Positions 54,868-63,554 of a stretch of 64,000 nucleotides of DNA are shown here, piece by piece. Origin of the DNA: Neorhizobium populisoli. GTDB taxonomy: Bacteria > Pseudomonadota > Alphaproteobacteria > Rhizobiales > Rhizobiaceae. The stretch is from NCBI RefSeq assembly GCF_019430945.1, contig NZ_JAHYCB010000007.1:310001-374000 (forward strand). The letters run 5' to 3'. Positions within the stretch are counted from its first letter, which is position 1. Each line of letters starts with the position of its first letter. Below the pieces are notes generated by a model. It worked only from the letters and a program-made list of their open reading frames with translations. It did no database searches and was not told the DNA's origin. A program made the translations under genes and the position numbers.

Positions 54868-55776
54868 ATGTTCAATGTCACGCTCCGCCGAATGGAAGTT
54901 CTGGTTGCAGTGGTCGAGGAAGGAAGCTTCGCGGCCGCGGCGGATCGTTTCGGCATCGCCCAGCCCTCCGTCAGCGCCCATATCATGGCGATCGAGAAGG
55001 AAATCGGCGGTCAGGTCTTCATCCGCCGTCGGGGCCGCAAACCACTGCTGACCGAGATTGGCCGAAGCGTGTTGCAACATGCGCGCGAGCTTCTCGAAGA
55101 AGCCAATGACATGCGGGCCGAGGTCGTAAAAATTCGCGGCGAAACCGGCCAGCAAGTCGTGCTCTCGTGCCAGCGCAGCCTCGCCAACTTCGTTTTGCGC
55201 AAGGAAATCACAGCCTTCGCGCTGGCGCGGCCGGATATCCAGCTGGTTCTGAGAATAGGCAAGCAGGAAGATGTTTTTGCCGAAGTGCGCGACGGCGTGG
55301 CCGATGTCGGCTGTTTTCTCGGCAACGAAGACCTGCGCGGCGTGCGCGCCGAGATCATCGGCCGGGAAAAACTGGTGCTGATCGCCGGCCCGAACCATGC
55401 GCTCGCCCGCCGCAAAAGGATCAAGCCGCAAGATGTGGCGCGTTACGATTTCGTCGGCCCGCCGCCATCATCGCTTTTCGGCCGAGGCGTTTCGAAACTG
55501 CTGGCGGGCGCCGGCATCAATCACGTGAAGGTGGCAGCGCAGGCAACGGAATACCAGTTCCTGCGCGAATTCGTGGTGGCAGGCGTCGGCATTGCCTGTT
55601 CGCTGGAGCGAAGCGTGGCGGCCGATATCGAACGCGGCCAGCTTGCGAAACTCGACTTTGCCGGCGACGACCTCCATTTCGATGTCCGCCAGATCGCCTC
55701 GATCCGCCGGCCGCTCTCGAAGCCGGCGGCCGACCTGATGGAATATCTCCGCACGCACCACAAGGCTTATGCCTGA
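54868..55776 (+). CDS. LysR family transcriptional regulator
   Basis: A 302-aa LysR-type regulator. The N-terminal winged HTH (residues 4-62) has RMEVLVAVVEEGSFAAAA and the recognition helix AQPSVSAHIMAIEKEIGGQVF. The effector-binding domain (90-295) has QVVLSCQRSLANFVL, GRGVSKLLAGAG and a GVGIACSLERSVAADI stretch. It is divergent from hyuA with 235 bp between the start codons, the classic position for a regulator of the hyu operon. It ends 16 nt from the convergent LysE gene. Confidence 0.9.
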   Translation: MFNVTLRRMEVLVAVVEEGSFAAAADRFGIAQPSVSAHIMAIEKEIGGQVFIRRRGRKPLLTEIGRSVLQHARELLEEANDMRAEVVKIRGETGQQVVLSCQRSLANFVLRKEITAFALARPDIQLVLRIGKQEDVFAEVRDGVADVGCFLGNEDLRGVRAEIIGREKLVLIAGPNHALARRKRIKPQDVARYDFVGPPPSSLFGRGVSKLLAGAGINHVKVAAQATEYQFLREFVVAGVGIACSLERSVAADIERGQLAKLDFAGDDLHFDVRQIASIRRPLSKPAADLMEYLRTHHKAYA

Positions 55777-55792
55777 TCGAAGTCTCGGCTGA

Positions 55793-56425
55793 TCATTGCG
55801 GCCGCGCGGAAAGCGCCAGCCGCGCGCCAAAACCGATCAACAGGGACGCGAAAATCCATTTCTGCACCGTTTGCACCAAGGGATGCCGCCTCAAGAACTG
55901 ACCGAGCGCCGAGCCTACAAAGGATAATGTCGCATCGAAAGCGAAACCCACCGAGACGAGCACGATCCCGAGAAACAGAAACTGGCCGGCCACGCCGCCC
56001 TCTGCCGTGTGAATGAACTGCGGCAACAGCACCGAGCAGAACAGCAGCGGCTTCGGATTGAGAAAATTTGTGAGCAGCCCGCGTCCGATATCGCCCTTAT
56101 AGGAGGCCGAACGGTGTTCGGTGGCAACCGAATGTTCCGGCAGAAGCGAGGCTGCGCGCAGGATGCCGATCCCCAGCCAGACGAGATAGAGACTGCCCAC
56201 CAGCTTGACGATATCGAAGGCCAGCGGCGACGTGCGGAGCAACGCTGCAAGTCCCAGTGCGGCCAGCGCCACATGTACCCCTCGGGATGCCGCTAAACCT
56301 GCTGCTGCCGCCATAGCGTGTGTCGTACCGCGCGCCGTGCCGACCTGCAGAACCAGCACCATATCCGGCCCCGGCAGAAGATAGGCGACGGTCAGTGCGC
56401 CTAGAAAAATCCATAGCTCGGCCAT
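55793..56425 (-). CDS. LysE family amino-acid exporter
   Basis: A 210-aa membrane protein of the LysE/RhtB family with about six helices. It shows the typical N-terminal LPGPDMVLVLQVGTARG near 17-33 and LYLVWLGIGILRA near 75, then a NFLNPKPLLFC motif near 118-128. It pumps amino acids or derivatives out of the cell. GAAAAGGAGA precedes the ATG at 56425. The Lrp/AsnC gene starts 124 nt away on the other strand, the common regulator-exporter arrangement. Confidence 0.9.
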   Translation of the reverse strand: MAELWIFLGALTVAYLLPGPDMVLVLQVGTARGTTHAMAAAAGLAASRGVHVALAALGLAALLRTSPLAFDIVKLVGSLYLVWLGIGILRAASLLPEHSVATEHRSASYKGDIGRGLLTNFLNPKPLLFCSVLLPQFIHTAEGGVAGQFLFLGIVLVSVGFAFDATLSFVGSALGQFLRRHPLVQTVQKWIFASLLIGFGARLALSARPQ

Positions 56426-56548
56426 GTGTCTTCTCCTTTTCGGCGAGATTTCTACCGCCGAAAGCCGGAGCATGTCCTTGCGAAGACAGCCAAGAAGAGC
56501 GAGATTATTGGCATATCAATAACGCAGGTAATTCTATTCGGTGATTTT

Positions 56549-57031
56549 ATGCCAACATTGAAACTTGATGCGATCGACCGCAAAATCCTTGCCGCTCTGC
56601 AGCGCAACGCCCGGCTGACCAATGTGGAACTGGCGGATGAAGTTGGTCTTTCGCCTTCGCCATGCCTGAGACGGGTCAAAATCCTCGAAGAGGCCGGCGT
56701 TATAAGCGGCTATCATGCCAGCCTCAGCCGCACTGAACTCGGCCTTGGTTTGACGATTTTTGTCGGGGTGCGGGTGGAGCGCCATCATGACACCGCGCCG
56801 GATGCATTGAGCGACGCAATCCGTGATGTGCCGGAAATTATCGCCTGTCATCTGGTGTCGGGCGAAGCGGATTTCCTGCTACAGGTCGTTGTCACCGATC
56901 TTGCGGCTTACGAGAAGCTGCTGCTCGGTATCCTGCTCAAGCTGCCGGGCGTCGCAGATATCCGCAGCAATTTTGCGATCCGCGCGCTGAAGGAAACGGC
57001 TCCGCTGCCGCTCGGCCATCTGCCGAGCTGA
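56549..57031 (+). CDS. Lrp/AsnC family transcriptional regulator
   Basis: A 160-aa regulator. The HTH (LDAIDRKILAALQRNARLT, then ELADEVGLSPSPCLRRVKIL) covers residues 5-55, and the RAM/ligand-binding domain (LGLGLTIFVGVRVER, then ACHLVSGEADFLLQVVVTDL) covers 65-140. It probably activates the divergent LysE exporter when its amino acid is in excess. The ATG at 56549 follows a weak GGTGA; an upstream start at 56426 would add 41 residues that do not look like the family. Confidence 0.9.
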   Translation: MPTLKLDAIDRKILAALQRNARLTNVELADEVGLSPSPCLRRVKILEEAGVISGYHASLSRTELGLGLTIFVGVRVERHHDTAPDALSDAIRDVPEIIACHLVSGEADFLLQVVVTDLAAYEKLLLGILLKLPGVADIRSNFAIRALKETAPLPLGHLPS

Positions 57032-57033
57032 GA

Positions 57034-58137
57034 CTATTTGGCCCGGCTTTCGGCCACATTCCGACCGGATGACCGTATCCGCAGAAACTCTTCCTTGATA
57101 CGGCCCGCAATGCGGATGATGCCGCGCCGGGCAAACGGTTCTATCGTCCGAGCGATCCCCCAGGAGACGAACAGCAGAGCGAAGAGCAAGCCCACCGCCA
57201 CCAGCCATCGGTTCTGCTCGGTACCGAAATTAGCAAAAGCCGCATAGCCGATATTCTGGTGCAGCAGATAAAGCGGATAGGTAAGTCCGCCGAGGCCGAC
57301 CGCCACAGCTGGTGAAATCCGAAGTGACGGCAGCAGCGCTGCAAGCGTCATCGCGCCAAGCGCCACCGGCCCAATCAGCGCCAGACCGAAAACACTGCGA
57401 TCCAGCGCATAGGTTTCGACGAAATCCGGCTGGGTCAGGAATGGGCTGGCGATTGCCCAACAGGCAGCAGCAGCGAGAACACAAAGATTCGCGAGACCCG
57501 GCTGCTTCTGCACCTTGTAAAGCGCCAGGCCGAAAGCGAAATAACCGGAATATTCGGTGATCAGCAATTTCTGCACCGCGCCACTGCCGATCATCGTTTC
57601 GTTCAGCACCGAGATGGCGAGCCATGTAATGACGGCAATCCGCCAGCCTCGCTCGAACACGCCGGTCGCGATCGCCAGGAAAACCCAGGCGTAGAAGATG
57701 ATCTCATAGGCGATCGTCCAGTAGGCGCCGTCGAGAAACGGCTGGCCAAGCCCGCGCGAGATGATGACGACATGCGCCAGCCATTGCTTGACGGTGGGCG
57801 GATCGAGTGTCGGTACGTGCCAAATGGCCAGAACGGCGGCGGTGATCGTGGCGCAGACGATGAATGTCGGCCAGAGCCGCGCAAAACGCCCGGCCGCAAA
57901 GTCATAGGCCGAACGGCCTTCCGCCGACATGGTAATGACATAACCGGAAATCGCAAAGAAGATCAGCAGGCCAGTATCGAACCAGATGGCGAACGGCGCC
58001 AATTCCGGAAAGCCGATACCACCGCCCTCGCCGGATATCCGCATGCGGAAACCATAGTGGAACATCAGGACCATCAGCGCCGAGGCAAGGCGGAGAATAT
58101 CCAGATTGAGCAGGCGGGGCGTCTTGGGAGCAGCCAT
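57034..58137 (-). CDS. Acyltransferase 3 family membrane protein
   Basis: About 367 aa with roughly ten hydrophobic helices. The family start is clear: LNLDILRLASALMVLMFHYG near residues 10-29, in which the histidine is the likely catalytic residue, then FFAISGYVIT near 60 and ARLWPTFIV near 83 (the R-x-x-R/P pattern). It transfers acetyl, succinyl or similar groups to surface sugars or lipids at the inner membrane. GAGGA lies 4 nt upstream of the ATG. It converges with the Lrp gene with only two bases between stop codons. Confidence 0.9.
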   Translation of the reverse strand: MAAPKTPRLLNLDILRLASALMVLMFHYGFRMRISGEGGGIGFPELAPFAIWFDTGLLIFFAISGYVITMSAEGRSAYDFAAGRFARLWPTFIVCATITAAVLAIWHVPTLDPPTVKQWLAHVVIISRGLGQPFLDGAYWTIAYEIIFYAWVFLAIATGVFERGWRIAVITWLAISVLNETMIGSGAVQKLLITEYSGYFAFGLALYKVQKQPGLANLCVLAAAACWAIASPFLTQPDFVETYALDRSVFGLALIGPVALGAMTLAALLPSLRISPAVAVGLGGLTYPLYLLHQNIGYAAFANFGTEQNRWLVAVGLLFALLFVSWGIARTIEPFARRGIIRIAGRIKEEFLRIRSSGRNVAESRAK

Positions 58138-58323
58138 CCGATCCTCGGCAGACAATGGAAATTCCAGCCAGGATAACTGAACAGCCTTGGGAAATGGTGA
58201 ATCAGCAGATGACAATCCGAGCGTTTTCAATGCCAAGCCCGTGCAAAAGCTTTCCTTTCCGCCCCAAATAGCGTTTGTTGTCAGTTTAATGACAAAGACT
58301 TTTCATCACGAAGGGAGGGTTCG

Positions 58324-59127
58324 GTGACGGTTTTTCTTTGCAACGCCTGCGGCACATCTTTCGACGCGGGAGACGAGGCGCCGCAAAGCTGCCCGATCTG
58401 CGCCGACGAGCGGCAATACGTTCCTCCCCCGGGTCAGAGCTGGACGACGCCTGCAAAGCTCGCCGCCACGCATCGCAATACCTGGCTTGAACTGGAACCG
58501 GGCCTTACGGCGATCCAGACCGTGCCCGCCTTCGCGATCAACCAACGCGCGCTGCTGCTGCGCACGCCTGCCGGCAATATCCTTTGGGACTGCATCGCCT
58601 TGCTGGATGACGCGACGAAAGCGCTTATCAAATCGCTCGGCGGGCTCAGCGCCATCGCCATTTCCCATCCGCATTATTACACGACCATGCAGGACTGGGC
58701 CGTTGCCTTCGATGCGCCGATCTATCTGCACGCTAGGGACCGTGAATGGATTTGCCGTCCTTCGGATCACATCCGGTTATGGGATGAGGATGCGCTCGTG
58801 CTTTCCTCTTCCGTCACGCTCGTGCATGGGGGCGGGCATTTCGATGGCGGCACGGTGCTGCATTGGACGGGCGAAGACGGCAAGGGCGTGCTGCTCGCCG
58901 GCGATATCGTCCAGGTCACGCCCGGCACCGACCATGTCTCCTTCATGTGGAGCTATCCGAACATGATACCGCTCAGCGCACCAGAAGTGGCAGACGTCGC
59001 AGAACGTCTTGCACCCTGGCCGTTCGAGCGCATCTATGGCGCCTTCACGCATCAGAATGTTCGGCAAGACGGCAACGCCATCGTCGCCCGCTCCGCAAAG
59101 CGCTACATCGACCGCATATCCAAATGA
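58324..59127 (+). CDS. MBL-fold protein with N-terminal zinc ribbon
   Basis: A 267-aa protein. The first 30 residues carry a rubredoxin-like zinc ribbon (CNACG at 6-10, CPICAD at 23-28). The rest is a metallo-beta-lactamase fold, but the usual HxHxDH metal motif reads SHPHYYTTMQDW near 115-125: two histidines are kept while the aspartate and third histidine are not. A further histidine (HGGGHFDGG near 165) and an aspartate (LLAGDIVQV near 190) are kept. One metal site may be lost or redox tuned by the ribbon. The GTG start has AAGGGAGGG directly upstream. Confidence 0.8.
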   Translation: MTVFLCNACGTSFDAGDEAPQSCPICADERQYVPPPGQSWTTPAKLAATHRNTWLELEPGLTAIQTVPAFAINQRALLLRTPAGNILWDCIALLDDATKALIKSLGGLSAIAISHPHYYTTMQDWAVAFDAPIYLHARDREWICRPSDHIRLWDEDALVLSSSVTLVHGGGHFDGGTVLHWTGEDGKGVLLAGDIVQVTPGTDHVSFMWSYPNMIPLSAPEVADVAERLAPWPFERIYGAFTHQNVRQDGNAIVARSAKRYIDRISK

Positions 59128-59158
59128 AAACGCGCGGGTGTTCGAGACCCGCGCGTTT
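59128..59158. terminator. Bidirectional terminator between MBL and amidohydrolase genes
   Basis: A perfect 12-bp stem (AAACGCGCGGGT with its complement) and a 7-nt loop start right after the MBL stop codon. It lies between two convergent stop codons, so it probably serves both. Confidence 0.75.
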
Positions 59159-59182
59159 CATCCAAACCTGATGCTGTGATCG

Positions 59183-60196
59183 TTACTTCAGGCCAAGCAG
59201 CTTTTTCGCGTTGCCCTCATAGATCTTTTGACGGGTGGCATCGGAAATGTTCATGTTGTCGAGAACCTTGATGGTCTCGCGAATATACATCGGGCCACCT
59301 TCCGGATCGAACGGCGCGTCCGATGCGAAAACGACGCGGTCTTCGCCGAAGAATTCGATCGCATGCTCGATCGCCTTGGTCGAACCGAAGCTCGCCGTGT
59401 CGGCATAAAATTCCTTGAAATACTCGAGATGCGGACGCTCCAGCGCCTTCAGCACGGTCGAAAGGTCGCGATCGGACGTGCGCTTGCCCATCTGGTCCCA
59501 GCCGGCGCCGACGCGGCCTTCGAAAAAGGGCACCATGCCGCCGGCATGGTGGGTGACGATCTTCAGGCCCTTGTACTTGTCGAACATGCGCGAGAAGACG
59601 AGGCGGGCCATCGCGGCCGACGTTTCGTATGGCCAACCGAAAGTCCAGAAGATTTCGTATTCGGAGCGGTCTTCGGTGAGATAGTCCGGGAAGTTCGCGC
59701 CGCGCGACGGATGCAGAAAGATCGGTTTGCCGGCCTTCGCCATATATTCGAAAAAGGGTTCGAATTCCGGACGGTCGAGCGGCTTGCCGCTGTAATTGGT
59801 AAAGATCTGGATCGCATGCGCGCCGAGTTCCTCGATCACGCGGCGGGTTTCCTTCATCATCCATTCCTGGTTTTCCATCGGCACGGTGGCGATGAAGGCC
59901 GGGAAGCGTTCCGGATATTTCTGGCAGAGTTCGGCCATCGAATCGTTACCGATCTGGGCGAGATCCATGGCGCGTTCGATGCCGGCCAGCTTTTCGAGCG
60001 GCGGCGAAGCGAGCGACAGAACCTGCTGGTAGTCTTCGCCGTAAAGATCCATCACCTGGAAGCGGCGATCGAGGTCGGTCATCATCGGCACCGCGCCGGA
60101 GCGCATGGTGACGTCGGTCATCGTGCCGATATAGCCGATCAGGCGGTCGAAAAACGGTTTTGGCCAGATGTGGTTGAAAATATCGATCTTCTTCAT
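59183..60196 (-). CDS. Amidohydrolase-2 family protein with altered first metal motif
   Basis: About 337 aa, ACMSD/gamma-resorcylate decarboxylase superfamily barrel. The first metal motif (normally H-x-H or E-x-H) reads F-N-H in KKIDIFNHIWPKPF (residues 7-9). The others look kept: FLHPSRG near 158, THHAGGMVPF near 215 and SDAPFDPEGG near 293. It may bind metal with fewer ligands, or be a decarboxylase-like variant. GGAGGAG precedes the ATG at 60196. The IclR gene at 60347 lies just upstream on the same strand and may control it. Confidence 0.85.
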   Translation of the reverse strand: MKKIDIFNHIWPKPFFDRLIGYIGTMTDVTMRSGAVPMMTDLDRRFQVMDLYGEDYQQVLSLASPPLEKLAGIERAMDLAQIGNDSMAELCQKYPERFPAFIATVPMENQEWMMKETRRVIEELGAHAIQIFTNYSGKPLDRPEFEPFFEYMAKAGKPIFLHPSRGANFPDYLTEDRSEYEIFWTFGWPYETSAAMARLVFSRMFDKYKGLKIVTHHAGGMVPFFEGRVGAGWDQMGKRTSDRDLSTVLKALERPHLEYFKEFYADTASFGSTKAIEHAIEFFGEDRVVFASDAPFDPEGGPMYIRETIKVLDNMNISDATRQKIYEGNAKKLLGLK

Positions 60197-60346
60197 GGGT
60201 GCTCCTCCAAGCTCATCCGCGCGGACTGCCGCCCCGCAGACTAAAAATTCCACGCGCGAAAAGGCTGAAGCCAAAGCTCTGCCCCGCTCGCCGCCAAGAT
60301 GCGAACGCGGGCATTTAAAGTCAACACATTTTCTTGCAATATGAGA

Positions 60347-61126
60347 TTATTGATTAGAAATGTGATGCCGATGAGAGGCCAGCGCAGCACTGATCTCACC
60401 GGCGGCGAGTAGAACTTCCCGGCCGATCTCGTCCGAAAGCGCGTCCCGCACCTGGGTTTCCGCCATGGTCATGGAAATGCTGGCAATTGGACTTTGTCCC
60501 GCATCGAAGATCGGCGCGGCAAAGCCAACGACGCCCGGCGTCACCTCGCCATGCGCCAGAGCATAGCCGGCTTTGCGGACTGCTTTGAGGGCATCGAGCA
60601 CCTCTTCAATTGTCTCCCCGACGCCCGCGACCTGCCAATCTCCAAGCGTACGCTTCAGGAGCGGCAGCAGGTGACGGCGCGGCAGGAAAGCGATGATCGA
60701 CCGGCCGATCGCGCCACGGCTGAGCGGCATCGGTCGCCCGCGCGGATAGCTGGTCAGCGGCTCGCGGCTAGAACTGAGGGAATCGACACAAAGGATCTTG
60801 TCGCCATACCAGCGCACCAGTAGAGCCGTACATTCATAGCGGGCGGTCAATTTTTGCAGATAGGGCGCGCCGGACAGGAGCAGGTTGTCGGACTTGCGGA
60901 GCAGATAATCCATCTCCACCACGCGCGGCCCGAGCGTGAAGCCCGTGTTCGGCATCGAGGTGAGGAAACCGGTATCCTTAAGGATCTTCAGGTAACGGTA
61001 GAGCGTCGGCCGGCTGTAACCCAGCTCCTCCATCAACTCCTCGGGCGTCCATTCCAACCGGTCCTCGGTGAAAACCTCCAGCACCGCCTGCAGGCGTTCG
61101 AGACTGTTGACGGCCTTTTTCCTCAA
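60347..61126 (-). CDS. IclR family transcriptional regulator
   Basis: About 259 aa. The HTH (LERLQAVLEVFTEDRLEWTP, then LGYSRPTLYRYLKILKDTG) covers residues 8-60, and the IclR effector domain covers 75-250 (GRPMPLSRGAIGRSIIAFLP, HGEVTPGVVGFAAPIFD, SISMTM). The start appears to be a TTG at 61126, with AGGGAGAG about 10 nt before it; no ATG is well placed. It precedes the amidohydrolase gene by 150 bp and probably regulates it. Confidence 0.87.
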   Translation of the reverse strand: MRKKAVNSLERLQAVLEVFTEDRLEWTPEELMEELGYSRPTLYRYLKILKDTGFLTSMPNTGFTLGPRVVEMDYLLRKSDNLLLSGAPYLQKLTARYECTALLVRWYGDKILCVDSLSSSREPLTSYPRGRPMPLSRGAIGRSIIAFLPRRHLLPLLKRTLGDWQVAGVGETIEEVLDALKAVRKAGYALAHGEVTPGVVGFAAPIFDAGQSPIASISMTMAETQVRDALSDEIGREVLLAAGEISAALASHRHHISNQ

Positions 61127-61204
61127 GATGATCCGCTCTCCCTATCGTGCCGGTTCATGTTTCCGGATAACGATAGACGCGAAAAAGGCAATGGCAATAG
61201 GGCT

Positions 61205-62455
61205 TTATTCGGCAGCGTGCAGGGCAGCGAACCGCATGCCCTCCGGCGTGCTGGCCGACTGCTCTGAGACCACGACGCGGCGGACAGCTGCCAGATATTC
61301 GGCCTGCAACGCGGTCGGCTGCCAGTTGCGGCGGGTGGTGATACCGATCGAAAGTGGTTTCGCCGGCACCTCGAAATCGAGCAGCGTCAGGAACCCGGCT
61401 TTCAGCTCGTGCCGCAGCTGATGGCGTGAGAGAAGCGCCAGCCGATCCGACTGCATCAGCAGGCCGCGTAGCGTCGTAAGCGATCCGGTCTCGACCGTAC
61501 CCTGCCGCTGTCGGCCTTCCGGAAACCGTGCCGCCAGCGCATCGAACGTATTGCGGTTCGGCGTGCCTTTGCGCGCTACGACCCAGGGGTAATCGGCAAG
61601 GTTCGCAACCGAAACATCCGCCCTGCTCGCCAGCGGATGTCCCGCGCCGGCAACGACTGCCAGCCGGAAATCGAACAGCAGCTCCTGATTGAGCGATGGC
61701 GAGATACGGCTGCGCAAGGCGCCGATCAGGAAATCAATATGCCCCATCTCGAGATCGCTGAGCAGCTGTTCGTAGCTGCCCTCAATAATTTCGAACCGCG
61801 CCAGCGGATAGGTGGAGGAGAGAGATGCGATCGCATCCGGCACGATCGTCGTACGGGCCATCGGCAGCGCGCCGATCGACACCAGACCGTCGAACTTGCC
61901 CCGCAGCTCCAGAACTTCTTCCGTAGCGTTGCCGAGTTCTTTCAGCGAAAGGCCTGCCCAGCGGGCCACGGCGCGACCGGTGCCCGTCAGCCTCGTCGCC
62001 CGCCCATCCGCCTCGAACAGGTTCGAACCGAGGACCGCTTCCGCGCTGCGTGCGGTCCGCTGAACCGCCGCACCCGACTGTTCGAGAATACGCGCCGCCC
62101 CCGGAAAACCGCCCGCCTGCGCAAAAGCCTGCAGTGCGCGGAGATGGGAAATCGTCAGCCGGGCATCAGCCCCGGAACCCCGTTGCGGCACATCGGGGTT
62201 AAGCCGCTGACAGCCAGTGCGGATCAATTCCAGCGCACGCAGCGACCGCGCCTGCACCACTCGGCCTTCCGGCGTCGCCATGGCATGGCCGGGCGCCCGC
62301 TCCAGAAGCCGGGTGCCGAACAGGTCTTCGAGACGGGAAATGGCTTGCGAAGCGGCAGGCTGGGTCACGCCGACGATATCGGCCGCCTGGGTGAGTGAAC
62401 CCGTGCGCAGGCAGGCGCAGAAGAGACGAATATGACGCAGATTGGGGTATTCCAC
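61205..62455 (-). CDS. LysR family regulator with two HTH-like domains
   Basis: A 416-aa protein, about 110 residues longer than a normal LysR. Residues 5-65 are a standard HTH (IRLFCACLRTGSLTQAAD, then GVTQPAASQAISRLEDLFG). A second LysR-like HTH follows at about 100-160 (ISHLRALQAFAQAGGFPGAA, then AAVQRTARSAEAVLGSNLFE and TRLTGTGRAV). The effector domain starts near 190 (GLVSIGALPMARTTIVPDAI). The GTG start has GGGGGAGGA upstream. It lies downstream of the MetF-like gene on the same strand (84-nt gap) and could regulate the C1 genes. Confidence 0.87.
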   Translation of the reverse strand: MEYPNLRHIRLFCACLRTGSLTQAADIVGVTQPAASQAISRLEDLFGTRLLERAPGHAMATPEGRVVQARSLRALELIRTGCQRLNPDVPQRGSGADARLTISHLRALQAFAQAGGFPGAARILEQSGAAVQRTARSAEAVLGSNLFEADGRATRLTGTGRAVARWAGLSLKELGNATEEVLELRGKFDGLVSIGALPMARTTIVPDAIASLSSTYPLARFEIIEGSYEQLLSDLEMGHIDFLIGALRSRISPSLNQELLFDFRLAVVAGAGHPLASRADVSVANLADYPWVVARKGTPNRNTFDALAARFPEGRQRQGTVETGSLTTLRGLLMQSDRLALLSRHQLRHELKAGFLTLLDFEVPAKPLSIGITTRRNWQPTALQAEYLAAVRRVVVSEQSASTPEGMRFAALHAAE

Positions 62456-62539
62456 GTTCAGTCCTCCCCCGCCGTCCTCCCGGCAGTCGGTCGAAGTGGG
62501 AACCGGGCAAGCCTATCACCTGCCCGGCCAATCTCAAAA

Positions 62540-63463
62540 TCAGAGCGCGACGCTCTTTTCGCCGGTCAGCTGCTCATTCATCCATTCCGCGCTGGCGCGA
62601 ATGCCGCCGAGCGGGAAGACGTGGATCTGCTGGATCAGGCTTTCGGGATGCGCTGCCTTATAGTCGGCGATTTCTGCCAGAACTTCCGTCGGCTCGTAAG
62701 GCGTCAACAGCTTGGACAGGTCCATGGCGCGTTTCTGCAGCACGTTGAGCGAAGGGCCGACGCCGCAGGCGATCGCGAACTTGATCAGCGTCTGCAGCTT
62801 GGTCGGGCCGGCAATGCCTAGATGGATCGGCAGCTTGACGCCGGCTGCTGCGATACGCTCCGCCCAGGCGATGACCGGCTTGGCATCGAAGGCGAACTGC
62901 GTGGCGATCGCCATTTCGGCGCCGGAGCGCTCGGCGAATGCATGCTTGATCCGCAAAGCCTCGTCGACGATCCTGGTGCTGCCGTCGAGGTCGATATCCT
63001 TGTTGCCTTCCGGGTGGCCGGCAACATGCAGGCGCTTGAAATGGTACTTGTCGAACAGACCGGAATCGATCAGCTGCATGGAGTTGTTCAGATCGCCAGC
63101 CGGCGATGCTACGCCGCCACCGAGCAGCAGCGCCTGTTCGACGCCGGCTTCATTGTGGTAGCGCTTGATCCAGTCCTCGAGCGTCGCAAGCGTCGGAATG
63201 ATGCGGGCCGGGAAATGCGGCATGACGGCAAAACCGTCATCGGTAAGGCGCTTGGCCGTCGAAACCATGTCCTCGATCGGCGTGCCTTCGATATGGGCGA
63301 TATAGACGCGCGTGCCCTTCGGCAGCAGCGTCTTGAAGTCTTCGACCTTTGCCGCGGTGCGCGGCATGACTTCGATCGAATAACCGGCAATCAGATCCCT
63401 GAAACCGGCGGGCTCGGCGGGTTTTTCTTCCTGTCTGCCCTTGAATAGATTTAACAGTGCCAT
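62540..63463 (-). CDS. metF: Methylenetetrahydrofolate reductase-like protein
   Basis: A 307-aa flavin-dependent reductase-like TIM barrel. Features: YSIEVMPRTAAKVEDF near 30-45, VYIAHIEGTPIEDM near 53, LLLGGGVASPAGDL near 112, a VAGHPEGNKDID segment near 145 and FDAKPVIAW near 193. It should reduce methylene-tetrahydrofolate to methyl-tetrahydrofolate. The catalytic glutamate in the E-x-x-P start is present as IEVMP. It follows a GcvT/LigM-type gene, so it may recycle the methyl group carried off by that enzyme instead of serving methionine synthesis. GGGGGAGG precedes the ATG. Confidence 0.85.
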   Translation of the reverse strand: MALLNLFKGRQEEKPAEPAGFRDLIAGYSIEVMPRTAAKVEDFKTLLPKGTRVYIAHIEGTPIEDMVSTAKRLTDDGFAVMPHFPARIIPTLATLEDWIKRYHNEAGVEQALLLGGGVASPAGDLNNSMQLIDSGLFDKYHFKRLHVAGHPEGNKDIDLDGSTRIVDEALRIKHAFAERSGAEMAIATQFAFDAKPVIAWAERIAAAGVKLPIHLGIAGPTKLQTLIKFAIACGVGPSLNVLQKRAMDLSKLLTPYEPTEVLAEIADYKAAHPESLIQQIHVFPLGGIRASAEWMNEQLTGEKSVAL

Positions 63464-63518
63464 CGTCTAACCTCCCCCGCTTGACCAATGATGAAACGCC
63501 CGATCCAGAGGGCGGAAC

Positions 63519-63547
63519 GGCGTGCGAGAATTGTCTTCTCGCACGCC
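63519..63547 (-). other. 12-bp hairpin between the methyltransferase and metF genes
   Basis: GGCGTGCGAGAA pairs perfectly with its complement around a 5-nt loop. No T-run follows on the minus strand, so it is more likely an RNA-processing or partial attenuation hairpin than a full terminator. It begins 7 nt after the stop codon of the upstream gene. Confidence 0.5.
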
Positions 63548-63554
63548 AAGGCCA

